From contig JAPTYO010000007.1 of NCBI GenBank assembly GCA_036873135.1, forward strand, positions 9,778,763 through 9,842,762: a stretch of 64,000 nt of DNA. Direction: 5' to 3'. A model generated the notes under the pieces. The model had not been told where the DNA came from and made no database searches. It saw only the letters and a program-made list of their open reading frames with translations. The DNA is from Clarkia xantiana subsp. parviflora (taxonomy: Eukaryota > Streptophyta > Magnoliopsida > Myrtales > Onagraceae). Below, one piece after another: positions 22,829 through 33,133 of this stretch. The translations under genes were made by a program, and so were the position numbers. Numbering within the stretch: position 1 is the stretch's first letter; each line of letters starts with the position of its first letter.

Positions 22829-23492
22829 TAACTTACTGGCTTTCAACCTGCTTCCGTGACTGGCCTTTCGGGACAAGCTGACGCTGACACTCGAACTCCA
22901 TTGGCTGATTGACGAGCTGGAAGGCAAGATCTTGTTGGAGAGGCTTCCTATTTGCAAGACAACCTCTTCGAAGAGAAAACCAACAAAGCAGACTCGCTAA
23001 CTCCCCTAGTTTTTACCTAATGAGCTTTCTTTACGTTGAGTTAATTAACCCGGCGGGTTCGCCTAGATGCCTAGTAAAGAACGAGCTGGTGGGAAAGAAT
23101 TGGCTAACGACTGACTGTGATAAGTCTTTCTTAAACCTCTTTTTCTTACTTAGATATTAAACAACAATGATGGTTGCTTCCTTGTTCTTGCTCTCCCTCT
23201 TGCTTGACTCGAGTGTACTCTCTCTCTTGAAGGAAGAAGAGAGAGAGTAGATCAGGGTCAGGTGTTTTTTGTGAGGCTATAAAAAGAAACAGGCGGAACT
23301 CGCAGTGAAACTCGAAGCTATTCCAACAGCAACTGCCACTCGTTATCTCTTCGAACTGGCACTCAAACGTTATGGGTTGGTGGAAAGTCGACTCTAGTAG
23401 AATAACAGGGGGAGAAAGACGCGAAGAATGAGGTAGAGGAGGGAGCGCCCTTTGCCCTAAGAAATAGGCGGCTTCGCCTTCAAGCCGTCAAA
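22829..23492. other. Probable mitochondrial DNA insertion (NUMT)
   Basis: About 660 bp with clearly higher GC than the AT-rich DNA on both sides. Its style is plant mitochondrial intergenic DNA ('GGCGGCTTCGCCTTCAAGCC', 'GGGAGCGCCCTTTGCCC'). No known mitochondrial gene is recognised, so the call rests on composition and phrase similarity. Other explanations are an old LTR fragment or a plastid piece. The edges are sharp: a foldback-element arm to the left and an AT-rich return at about 23493. Confidence 0.45.
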
Positions 23493-23830
23493 AAAATCGA
23501 GCTAATATGTGATCATGACAGTACACTGATGTCTTTAGTTTGACTAAGAATCCACGTTGTTGGATCGAATCCTAATGAATTCTCAAATTTGAATAAAACC
23601 AAATTTAAACAAAAGTGAAACTTCAAATATTATATATCAATATTTTAAACTTAAAACACTAAAATCTCAGTTAAGACGAACTGCAAAAAGTTTATAAGTT
23701 TTTAATCCAATAATTTATTATTATTATTACACCAGTCTTATCCACCCCTTATTTTTTGGTTAAATCCCCTTCTTCTGTAGCAGCTGTAGAGAGGGCATCT
23801 AATTCGCTCTGGCACACGAAAAAGAAAACA

Positions 23831-24886
23831 ATGGCGGCGAGTCTATCCTCTTCTTCCTACAACCAGCTCCTTCACCATCTCCGCCGTCCGCCTCAGCAGC
23901 CGCAGTCGGCCTCTTGCCCTATCTTTTCCCTCCTTCTGAAACCTCTCTTAGGCTCAGCCCCTGCCACATCCCGGACACTAGCATTTCCCATTTCGGCTGC
24001 CACGTCATCAATTACCTCGTCGTCTCCCTCCTTGCTCTACAGCCTGACCTCCAAGCCTTTGTTTGTTTCTCCTTCTTCACTACCTCTACGCCGTTCTCTC
24101 TGCTCTTCCTCAGCGGTATTTACTCAAACACCTACCGACCCGGAATATGCCGAGGACGATGACGACGCAGACGTTGTTGCTGCACGAAATGAAGACGTTG
24201 ACGATGAATCAGATGAGGGCGGAAAAGTAATTGAGGCAGAAGAAGAGGAATCTGTGAGTCTTCCCCGCGCACTGCCTGCGAAAGAGAAGCCCCCAATCTT
24301 GAGTGTTAAGGAGAAGAAAGAGCTGGCGTCATACGCACACAGCCTGGGGAAGAAGCTGACGACTCAATTGGTAGGGAAATCGGGATTGACAATCAACGTG
24401 GCTGCTTCCTTCATCGAGAATCTTGAATGCAATGAGCTTCTCAAGGTAATTTAACCCTAATTTTGCATTCCTTAATGAATTGGGAAGACTGATGAGTGAG
24501 GTGGTTTATAGATAAAAATTCATAGAACTTGTCCTGGAGAGCTTGAGGATGTGGTGAATGAGTTAGAGATATGCACGGGTTCGGTGGTGGTGAGCAAGGT
24601 GGGGCGGACGGTGATCATTTATCGGCCCAGCCTGACCAAGCTCAAGGCGGAGGAGAAGAAGCAACAGGCTCGCAGAGTTTATGTGAGAAAAGAATCACAA
24701 CCCAGACTTGCTGCAATCCTGGTATGGTAACGTTTAAAATTGAGTTGGGCATTGTTGTGTTTGTTGAAGCTAAGCTAGTTAGAATGGCAATTGCAGAGGA
24801 AGGGACAAGCACGTGGAGTAAGCGGTCCTCCTCGAGGTCAGCGTGGGAACAGCAGACGAGGTGTGAGGAGTTATTCAGCTGCATAA
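23831..24886 (+). CDS. Single CRM-domain (CRS1/YhbY) organellar RNA-binding protein
   Basis: 304 residues from exons 23831-24445, 24512-24721 and 24797-24886, all in phase 0 with GT-AG introns. The N terminus is rich in Ser, Ala and Arg and nearly free of acids (residues 1-90), as in a plastid or mitochondrial transit peptide. A highly acidic linker follows (about 110-150). The CRM domain runs from about 155 to 270: 'LSVKEKKELASYAHSLGK', 'LVGKSGLT' (the GxxG loop that contacts RNA), 'LEDVVNELEICTGSVVV' and 'GRTVIIYRP'. A basic Gly/Arg tail closes the protein. Family members assist group II intron splicing or organellar ribosome assembly; which one applies here cannot be read from the sequence. 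An in-frame upstream extension to 23756 lacks an ATG, so 23831 is chosen. Confidence 0.9.
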
Positions 24887-25166
24887 TCCTGACCTGACTC
24901 AGTATGTACTCAGCCAGCCAGCCAGAATCAGACGGAGTGAAGAGATTGAGGTCTGTTCATACTTGTTAGTTGGTTTCATGCCAGTAGACTATATAGTGTT
25001 TGCTATTATGAAGGGAAAGCCCATTTTGCCGGGAAGTCCATATGTATGACTATGATGATGGTTAGTAGAAGTGGAAATAGGGAAAGAAGAAGAAAGAACC
25101 AGCAAGGGAGCACTTTGTTTGTTGTTTTGCGTTACCATTGAATTGAATGAATGATTATAAGAAAGA

Positions 25167-25189
25167 GCTGCTGCTGCTGCTGCTGCTGC
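25167..25189. repeat. (CTG)n microsatellite
   Basis: Seven to eight GCT/CTG triplets, probably in the 3' untranslated region or just downstream of the CRM gene. Confidence 0.9.
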
Positions 25190-26245
25190 ATGTTTCTCAC
25201 CTTTGAATGAATGAATGTAGGTTGATAGCTTAGGTATCTTTATTAATAACAGGTTGTGTGTTTAGCATAGCAGGAGGCATCAGAGAATGAGAAAGCATGA
25301 TAATAGATAGTGGGCTACTTAAGCAGACAAAAGTTTAGCTCTGACTGAGTAGACCATTCCTTCATCCTCTAGTACAGTACCATAATCATATCAATAGTCA
25401 TGATATTTTCTACCATGGTTTTGTAAGTCAAACAGGCATATCTGCAATCAAAGATTTAGACTATCATGATAGAACTAAACACATCGACATTAATTATCAT
25501 TATGCTAAAACATGGTGAGAGACAAGCGGATGATCGTTGAGTTCATTTTTATTCATGAATTGGTTGCCGAACCTATAACGAAGCCCTTGATAAGGGATGT
25601 GTATGAGAGACACATTAAGTCTCTAAGTCTACGTAAAATGTAGTTCTTTATTGCTCAAGATGTCTATACAAATGTTGATTTTACTCGTGAATTTTATCAT
25701 TGTTAATCCAAATTTCTTCTTGTGTTTATGCATTTAAAGACTGCGAAATGCTTAAGATGTATCATATTGCGATCTATAATCTTGTTAAAAAAAAATGTCT
25801 AGTGTGGTTATTAGCCCCGTCGCACGGGCAAGGCAACTAGTGATGCTGGATGTTAAGTTACACTTCAGTAAAATAGGGTTGACCAAGGAGCACGGTTGTG
25901 ATCCAAGCTCAAGAAAATCACTTGTCGAGTCTAAAGGAGCAAAGTTAAGCATATTTGCAATAATACGTGTCAATTCTGTGTGATAGCCATAGTTTAAGTT
26001 TGTCACAGAAACCACATTCACAAGGTTGGACGACTGTCGCGACAACACATGACATATTCAGCATTACTCACATTAGGGTCTTGCTTTTGATGTGCGCTTC
26101 ATATTGCACTTTTCTCTTCGATCACGGGGTCTAACCTCGGTATTATTGGGCGGGATCTTAAGATTCTGTAGAATACACTTATTTCCGCCGTAAGTGCGAG
26201 ACGGATCTTAGACGCCGAATCAGTCGGTATCCAAAGTGCCCTTAC

Positions 26246-26404
26246 GGAAAGAAAATAGAGACAAAACAAATTATTTCAGCGGCATATATAATCAGACTGA
26301 ATAGGATTTGAAGAGCTCACCCTTGGATTTCGAAAAGAAAATGGAGACAACACGGATTGTTTTAGTGACATTTAATCAGACTGAATAAGATTTGAAGAGC
26401 TCTC
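26246..26404. repeat. Imperfect tandem duplication, about 86 bp
   Basis: 'AAAGAAAATAGAGACAA' ... 'TAATCAGACTGAATAGG' ... 'TTTGAAGAGCTC' occurs twice (26246-26320 and 26332-26404) with scattered differences. Confidence 0.7.
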
Positions 26405-26689
26405 ACGATCATTCTCGTTAATTTTCAGCAGGTAGAAAGGCGTGGAAACAGCCTTTCTAGAATGCAAACAAGGTTTCTTACTCTCCTAGTAGCCTACAGA
26501 CGGTAAGGAATGAGGTATTGGAAAGACTAGACCATACTAAAGTCAAGAGACATTCGGGAAGCCATTTTGAGGTATCATATGCGACATTTGAAGGAGCAGT
26601 TACTATGTCGATTGACTTTATTGGTTCTCGGAATTCTCCATTCACAAAGAGTCAGTTGAATGAATTTACCGGACTATTCAATCATGAAA

Positions 26690-26701
26690 TGGTATCAGAG
26701 C
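26690..26701 (+). other. Copia primer-binding site (initiator Met-tRNA)
   Basis: TGGTATCAGAGC is the standard plant copia primer site complementary to the initiator methionine tRNA 3' end. It directly follows the left 59-bp repeat. Confidence 0.85.
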
Positions 26702-26859
26702 TTTTCTGTTTGATTTCCGGCGAACTACAGTGAATCAATTCATCTTTTCCGACGATTTGCTTCCGACGATTTGCTTCAATAATTTCTCTGGCAAATTACT
26801 TCATTCTGTTCATCATTGATTTGATCTGACATCACGTTGGATCTTGTTTGAATTTCTTT

Positions 26860-27063
26860 GGACGACGAATCTCAGGTCTGACGGGGAAGTCTGTCTAACA
26901 GAGCGGTACCGTCGCTGATATTCAATCGTTCTCCGGCGAATTATCTCAGTTTGCCATTTCATTGGATACTTTGAACTCTGTTGAGCAGTTTGGACGAAGA
27001 ACCTCAGGACTGACGGGGAAGTCTGTCTAACAGAGCGGTACCGTCGCTGATATTCATTCGTTC
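26860..27063 (+). repeat. Direct duplication in the copia leader
   Basis: Two about 72-bp copies (26860-26931 and 26992-27063) share 'TGACGGGGAAGTCTGTC' and 'GAGCGGTACCGTCGCTGA'. They lie between the primer site and the gag start. Confidence 0.9.
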
Positions 27064-27177
27064 AGGTTCTTCACTCTTCTGTTTGAGTTGATCTGTAATT
27101 GCTTGCTATTTTTCTAAGCCGAATTGATTGCTGGGAGGAATTGCTCATTGCTGGGGCACGAATTGATTCTGTATTCA

Positions 27178-28287
27178 ATGGAAACTGTTGATGATCGTTT
27201 CTACATACATCCTTCTGATATCACAGCTGGCTCCTTAATTGAGTTTCAGCTTACTGGTAGTGAGAATTATCAGACCTGGAGTTGTGCAATCAAAGAGAGT
27301 CTCTTGATTCGTAACAAACTTTGTTTCATTGATGGCTCATGTACACGTGAGTCAGTTTCTTTAGATCAAAGAGCAAAATGGGATAGGAGTAATGCAATGG
27401 TCAAAGCATGGTTGAGAAAATCTGTAGCCAAGGATCTGGTTAATGGTCTAGTGTATAATCCCACAGCAGAGTCCATTTGGAATGATCTGAGTGAAATGTA
27501 TAACAAAGTTGATGGGACAAGGATTTTTCAGTTAACAAGAGAAATTTATCATGTTACTCAGGGATCAATGTCTATTACAGCATATTTTGGGAAACTTAAG
27601 ACCATGTGGGATGAGTTAGCAGCTATTGATGATCTGGTTTTATTACATGAAGATGATATTGCTTTGCTCAATGAACATAAAGAAAAGCAACGTCTCATTC
27701 AATTTCTCATTGGCTTGAATGAAACATATGGAGCTGTCAGAACGCATTTATTGATGAGGCAGCCTTTACCTACCTTAGGGGTTGCTTATTCAGTTTTGCT
27801 GCAAGAAGAGGATCAGAGATTTGTTTCTGGACAAGTCACTGATGGGATAATTGATGCTGGTGGAACTGCTTTCTATTCTGCAAAACAATCAAATGGTGGA
27901 AACTTCAAACAAAATGTTGGTGCTGACATTCCTGGTGTCAAGAAGATAGACAAATCTGCTTGGGTTTGTAATTATTGTGGAAGGAAAGGCCACCGTGTTG
28001 ATACTTGTTGGATTAAATACCCTGATTTAAAGAAAAAGTGGAAAGCTGCAAATTTTGTTGTTGGAGATGATGCTACATCGTATATGGCTGATGATCCTCT
28101 CATTTCTCCTGGTACTGATGGTTCCACTGGTACAGGTGTTATTAACAACTCTTCCATGAATTCTCCATTCACAAAGAGTCAGTTGAATGAATTTACCGGA
28201 TTATTCAATCATGAAAAGACGAGGGCCACTGAGGCTTTCACCCTTGCTATGGACTCACTTTGTTGTTTATTGGTTGTACTTAGTTGA
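27178..28287 (+). CDS. Copia-type Gag polyprotein fragment (UBN2/retrotran_gag type)
   Basis: 369 residues from ATG 27178. N-terminal copia gag pattern: 'FQLTGSENYQTWSCAIKESLL' abbreviated here as LTGSENYQTWS, then 'WDRSNAMVKAWL', 'IWNDLSEMYNKVDGTRIF', 'YFGKLKTMWDEL' and 'FLIGLNETYGAVRTHLLM'. A CCHC knuckle CNYCGRKGHRVDTC follows near residues 280-293. The frame is intact but stops 24 codons beyond the right 59-bp repeat, in sequence that does not resemble protease. Gag forms the particle and binds element RNA. Without pol this copy cannot move alone. It could still be translated, because no internal stop or frameshift is present. Confidence 0.85.
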   Translation: METVDDRFYIHPSDITAGSLIEFQLTGSENYQTWSCAIKESLLIRNKLCFIDGSCTRESVSLDQRAKWDRSNAMVKAWLRKSVAKDLVNGLVYNPTAESIWNDLSEMYNKVDGTRIFQLTREIYHVTQGSMSITAYFGKLKTMWDELAAIDDLVLLHEDDIALLNEHKEKQRLIQFLIGLNETYGAVRTHLLMRQPLPTLGVAYSVLLQEEDQRFVSGQVTDGIIDAGGTAFYSAKQSNGGNFKQNVGADIPGVKKIDKSAWVCNYCGRKGHRVDTCWIKYPDLKKKWKAANFVVGDDATSYMADDPLISPGTDGSTGTGVINNSSMNSPFTKSQLNEFTGLFNHEKTRATEAFTLAMDSLCCLLVVLS

Positions 28288-29010
28288 GTCGAGATTTATT
28301 TATGATTTGTCACATGTCGTGACTATTGAAGCATCACCCTAATGTTTCTAGACATGCGAACCGATTGGTTTTGAGTTAGAGTTCTTAGACCAATGAGTTG
28401 CTACTTTTATAATTGTGCTCGGTCTTCTAATATTGAGTTTAGATATGTACATGTGATAATCATATATCCCTACTTGCAAATCAAGTTATTTCAGATTGAT
28501 AATCTTAATTAATTTATTTCTAAAATTAAACATGCAAACACTACCGGCAGTTATTTTGAATGGTTTAATAACTCTGTAATGTTTAATTTAGCCACCATTG
28601 TATAAATAAAAGCTGGTAGAGGGCTTCTTATTTATTTATTTATAAATATAATTATTATCTTTAAGTACCTAATAATTTATTGTTAACATCAAAATAACAA
28701 ACAAGATTTATTGTTTTGTTGTTCCTAAAGAGAAACAAAAAAAGAGAAGAAAAATAGAGACTAAAGTTTGAGGAAAATGACGAGAGGAAAAAAAAGGAAA
28801 GAAGGTGGAATAGGCCAATAGGTTCGGTCCAAAGAAGGCCCGCCAACCAACTAATACTAGTCCACTTTCCTACCCACGACCAAATATCATCGCTCTCTCT
28901 CTCTGTATAGCTAAGTGGAATTGGCCGAAAGGTTCCGATCGTCAACTTCCAAGTCTGCTTGGAAAAAAACCAAAAAAATGCATGTCATAGGCGGGAAAAT
29001 TTTTAGGTAA
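28288..29010. other. Intergenic DNA, no gene
   Basis: AT-rich, with a purine-rich stretch at about 28730-28800 and a short CT dinucleotide run near 28890-28905. No coding evidence. Confidence 0.55.
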
Positions 29011-29155
29011 GCTTGGTGTTTACACCAAACCAATATTATAATGACAAGTGTCTTTGCTCCCGCCATTATAGGGTTCATTCTTAGTGTTTTAGAAAAACAA
29101 TCAATAAAATAGTGACACTTGTCATTATAATATTGGCTTGGTGTAAACACCAAGC
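29011..29155. mobile_element. Short MITE (hairpin)
   Basis: Arms of about 46 bp: 'GCTTGGTGTTTACACCAA', 'CCAATATTATAATGACA' and 'AGTGTC' at the left are mirrored at the right with very few mismatches. Each arm also starts with its own small palindrome (TTGGTGTTTACACCAA). A 50-bp loop separates the arms. A target duplication is not clear. Confidence 0.7.
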
Positions 29156-29235
29156 CTACACAAGAATTGCTCAGGCGGGTAATATATATAGTGTGTACTC
29201 TTTTATGTATAATGATTTCAGTTAACCGTGTATAA

Positions 29236-29749
29236 TCAGCTATTAGGGGCAAGGGCTGTCAATGGCCGGTGCGGGCCCGCCCGACGGGTCAGTATATCAT
29301 GGGCAAACCAAGTCCTTATTAAACGTGCCGCAGAAGCTTTCTTTGTAATAGTATGTGCCATCTGCACAAAGTTTCTACGCTTAAACATAACTGATACACT
29401 AGCTAGTCCTATTACAAAGTTCCAAAATGTTAACACCAAATAAAACAGTCGGGCAAGAGGCTGGGTTTGATATAGTTGTTGCAAATACCTTCGAATCCGT
29501 CCAAACAGTGGTAACATAAGGATTTGCTTTAGCCAAAACCAACTTAGCTCTACATGCAACAGCTTCAGCCAAAAGAGGTGTAACACCAGAGGTAGCCACA
29601 CTAGAAACAACTACAACAGTTTCATGAAAATATAATAAGATATCAGCACTATATAGAAGCAAATTATGAGCATCCACCACTCCATCAATTATAATACAAG
29701 CAAAAAGTTGGAGTAGTTCCTCAATAGCTTCTAATTCATAAAAAATCAT
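29236..29749 (-). pseudogene. Decayed RNase H-like (LINE / RVT_3 type) fragment
   Basis: Minus-strand reading gives 'LLAEAVACRAKLVLAKANPYV' shortened here as LLAEAVACRAKLVLA, then 'VWTDSKVF', and in a second frame 'KRRNFVQMAHTITKKASAA'. These match the order of motifs in the plant RNase H-like domain linked to LINEs (AE-A--, -DS--V, -R--N--AH-LA--A). A frameshift near 29400 separates the two parts and no reverse transcriptase remains. At about 29252 the fragment meets 'GGGCTGTCAATGGCCGG', a phrase typical of hAT element ends. Confidence 0.6.
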
Positions 29750-31350
29750 TTACTCGATACAATGTTTTAATCATTTTTATTTAATTAATAATAACATGCA
29801 ACATTTATAAAAAGAAAGTATTCTTAATTTATTTATTGTATATTTAAAATAAAAATAAAAAAAGTTGAAGAGGACACTTGGAAAATATTAGAAAGGCCTC
29901 TCAACGTGAATAGTTAGTTTTACCATAAAAAAAAAAACGTGAATAGTTAGGAATGTCAATGTGGCGTGGTGTGGCAAATTTGGCCAAACTCGGTCCAACC
30001 CTACAAAACGAAATCCGTGTCCCATTCCAACCCCGTGTAGGTCGAGGATCATAAAATAATTCTTCTCATTGGGCATCCACGAGGCCCCGTTTAGCAAGGA
30101 TTAGAGTCTAATCTCACAAATCTGTTATTCATTTAAATTAAGTTAAAAAACAAATTATGTAGTTTAAGCCGCTAATTACAAATATAAATATAAATCCAAA
30201 TCCCAAATTAAAATTAAAAAGTATATTCAAATCCTTAATTTTCGAACTCATATTAATCATTGTTTCTATTATGATATATTAACATTGGATTCAGATCACC
30301 TATACCACTCAATCTACCATAGATCGTGTCTTACCGTTGTGATCCTTATACGTGTCTCGTGTCAAGATCACAACAATAAGACACAATATGAGTTAGGAAT
30401 ACTGGTAATAAGACACAATATGAGTTAGGAATAGTGGTGCATATGATATGTATTCATTAACATCTACCTTAATTTTATAACATATACGGGACGAGTTCAC
30501 AAAGTTCAGTAATCCCAAATGAAACTCACCCCTATTAAATACGAAAATAATAACAAATGTAATATAATTTCGTATATAGTCATCAAACTATTTTAAAAAA
30601 GCAGTGTCACGTCAGCTCGTCACATTTTAAATAAATGGAAAACTGATATAGATAATCGCCGATCTTTCAAAATATCCCAATAATTATATAGGTATTTATG
30701 TTATATTTGTAATTTTAGTAACTATCAAATGATTACTAAAAAAAATCCTATATCTGGCCGATACTCGACCGGTGTGTAGGATTTCGCGCTTTCCGGTGCA
30801 AAATCAGGACTGAATAGTAGCAATCATTACACTAAAAAATTTAACATATAAGTTTGACAAAATTGACAATTATATAAGTTTGACGTTCATTTTCTTTTTA
30901 TGTAATCTGATGATATTATATTATATTATATTATACAGAACCAAAATTATATATCTTTTTGCCATAAAAAGTTAATCAGCTATGCAAATAATCAGCATTG
31001 AATTGAAAGCTTATATAATCAGCTATGCAAAAAATGGTTAACTAATTTGGAAAAAAAAGGTTAAATAATTAATTGCATTATTACACTAGATAATTAATTA
31101 GGGAGGGTTAACGCGTAAACGGAAAAAGAAAAATGTTTCTGGTAAATACCTTTTTCTCTATCACATGTAATTATTTATTTTATTAATAAAAGGCGGAGAG
31201 AGAAGAAGAAGACGGCATTTAAATTCCAATTCAGTGCTTTATTGATCATCTTTCTCTTTCTCTCTGTAACAAACACCCTTCCCACCCTTCTTCCTCCATA
31301 CCTATCCGATTTTCCTCAACCTTCGCCCAGCCTTGCTCTCAGCCTGCCAG
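29750..31350. other. Intergenic DNA and GATA-gene upstream region
   Basis: No gene. It contains a GATCGTG-family MITE (30280-30475). From about 31230 the sequence becomes CT-rich, the likely 5' leader of the GATA gene. Confidence 0.5.
30280..30475. repeat. MITE of the GATCGTG family with internal tandem duplication
   Basis: 'GATCGTGTCTTACCGTTGTG' and its inverted partner 'CACAACAATAAGACACAAT' lie around a small centre. The right arm 'AATAAGACACAATATGAG' is repeated in tandem. The family also occurs at 4352-4617. Confidence 0.45.
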
Positions 31351-31426
31351 GTAATTCAAGGATTCCATTCGTCAATTGATTTCTTCAGTTTCTGTTTCCT
31401 TGGATTTATTTCCATCTCTGTTTTAG
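31351..31426 (+). other. Probable intron in the 5' leader of the GATA gene
   Basis: CCAG/GTAATT at 31351 and a pyrimidine-rich tract ending TTTTAG at 31426 would define a 76-bp intron that ends nine bases before the ATG. Supported by splice-site appearance only. Confidence 0.5.
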
Positions 31427-31435
31427 AATCAGAAA

Positions 31436-32835
31436 ATGGACGCAGCAAAGGCTCTGAAACCCAGCAGCCTCAGCCTGGAACTCGAAATCATCAACGCTAC
31501 CGCCTATGGAATCCACGACATGCCAGCCGACGATTGGCTTCAAGGCGCGGCTGTGGTTCCAGATGAAGATTTCTCAATCGACGACCTCCTCGACTTTTCC
31601 AATGGACAACAACTTGAAGAAGAAGAAGACGAAGAAGAGAAGGGCTCGCTCTCGGTCTCTTACCCGGACGACGATACTAACTCTAATTCCGGCAGTTTTT
31701 CCGGTAACGGAGAGGATTCTGACTTGCTTTTGGGCAGCGAATTAGTCGTTCGGGTAATTAATAAACCTACTTGCATTTACCTTTTTTTTGTTTTAAAATT
31801 TGAATTTCTTAGATTTTTTGAAAATAAATTATTATTATTATGCATAATAATAAATCGGAAAGTTAAGTTGAATAAAAATGATTACAACATAATTGTATTG
31901 AAACTGTAATTTGTCACCAAATTAGAATGTAACGCGAAATGATTGAATATTCAAAAACTTCCTGTTTGAATTATTAGAAAATTGAAGAAATTTCTTCCCT
32001 CCAAAATTCAGAAGACAGTTCTGTTCTTCCTAATTATATTTAATATGCGATAATATTGTGCAAATTTTGAAAAGCAAATCATAGATAGTATTGTGGAAGG
32101 AAGCACAACAAAATTACGCTTCCTATTAAACGTGAATCGTATTGCTTCAGTTACTAACTCGTAATTTTGTTGTGCTTCCTATTACACGTGAATCGTATTC
32201 ATCTTCTTCATCTTCATTTTCAGGTTGAAGATATTGCGGAGGAGCTTGAATGGGTATCTCAATTTGTGGACGATACTTTCCCCCTTCACCAGTGCCCTCC
32301 TCCTCTTCCTACAAATCCAAGCTGCCTTATGTGGAAACCAGAAACGACGACCTCTAATGTCGTACAATATCAGGTTTCACTGAAGCCCCCCTGTTTCCCA
32401 TCTCCTGTTCCGGTCAAAAGCCGAAGCAAGCGGTCAAGGAGCAAGCAACCATCGCAGTCAACATCTGAGACCTCTTCAACATCTTCATGGTCAACAACAA
32501 GCATTGACTTGTTCAAGGAGGAGGAGGAGAGGAGGAAGAAGACTAAGAAGAATAATATTATTATGAATAGGAAGCAGGATGGTGAATTATTGCAGAGGAG
32601 GTGCAGCCACTGCCTTGTTGACAAGACTCCACAATGGAGAAGCGGTCCATTGGGGCCAAAGAGTCTGTGTAATGCATGTGGAGTTCGGTACAAGTCGGGA
32701 CGGCTCTTCCCGGAGTACAGGCCGGCATGTAGCCCAAGTTTCGCAGTGGAGATTCATTCCAACAGTCATAGGAAAGTGCTGGAGATGAGGAGGAAGAAGG
32801 AGAGTGGGTTGGGCTATATGGTTTCCACTTTTTGA
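31436..32835 (+). CDS. GATA-type zinc finger transcription factor (subfamily A)
   Basis: 309 residues from exons 31436-31753 and 32224-32835 (phase 0). The N terminus is acidic with '[13 protein letters not shown]' near 45-57, the conserved segment of plant subfamily A GATA factors; '[16 protein letters not shown]' begins exon 2. A Ser-rich basic stretch (about 170-215) can serve as nuclear localisation signal. The zinc finger is CSHC at 233-236 and CNAC at 255-258, giving C-x2-C-x18-C-x2-C, with '[19 protein letters not shown]' between and '[14 protein letters not shown]' after it. This binds (A/T)GATA(A/G) sites; family members act in light, growth and cell-wall regulation. The single intron position is the one usual for the subfamily. 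The specific orthologue cannot be named. Confidence 0.95.
31754..32223 (+). other. GATA gene intron with internal duplication
   Basis: A 470-bp GT-AG intron. Just before the acceptor it holds a duplicated segment 'GCTTCCTATTAMACGTGAAT' (about 32120 and 32176), and an inverted pair GAAGCACAACAAAATTA / TAATTTTGTTGTGCTTC (32100 and 32163), so the acceptor region can fold into a hairpin. Confidence 0.7.
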
Positions 32836-33133
32836 ATAGGTCTAGTTAGGTAGGTGTGGTGGTTTAAGACTTTAAGTTAGGGTGGTTGGGCAACAATGTA
32901 AAGTTTTGCAGCAGCAGCAGCCAGTAGAAGAAGAAGAAGAAGGGATATATAGAGGTTCTTCAGGGGTAGTTATTAGGTCAGTTCAGGTGATGATCAGGAG
33001 AAGAATGAAAGAATCTACTATTACTACTAGCTAGGGACTAGGGCTGGTTTAACATGAATTGATGAGCAGAAGAATATTTTTTATTTTATTGTCAGGCCAA
33101 TTTTATACCAGACTTATTTCGTTTTATTATTTA
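32836..33133. other. 3' region of the GATA gene
   Basis: Likely 3' untranslated sequence with GCA and GAA triplet runs (about 32910-32942). No further gene. Confidence 0.5.

Larger units (their letters stand above)
24887..26516. other. Intergenic DNA between the CRM gene and the copia segment
   Basis: The first few hundred bases include the likely 3' untranslated region with a (CTG)n run. Beyond about 25300 nothing coding is seen. A tandem duplication lies at 26246-26404. Confidence 0.5.
26631..28216 (+). mobile_element. Copia-type gag segment flanked by 59-bp direct repeats, no LTRs
   Basis: The sequences 26631-26689 and 28158-28216 match at 58 of 59 positions. The left copy ends exactly where a methionine-tRNA primer site begins, which is where the 3' end of a 5' LTR should be. 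The right copy lies inside the gag reading frame. Between them are the leader and gag; no protease, integrase, RT or recognisable LTR follows. The segment therefore looks like a rearranged or template-switched derivative of a copia element. Confidence 0.75.

Noticed and set aside
25797..25983. 62-codon frame beginning MSSVVISPVARARQ
   Set aside because: Short, no family features, and equally open on the opposite strand.
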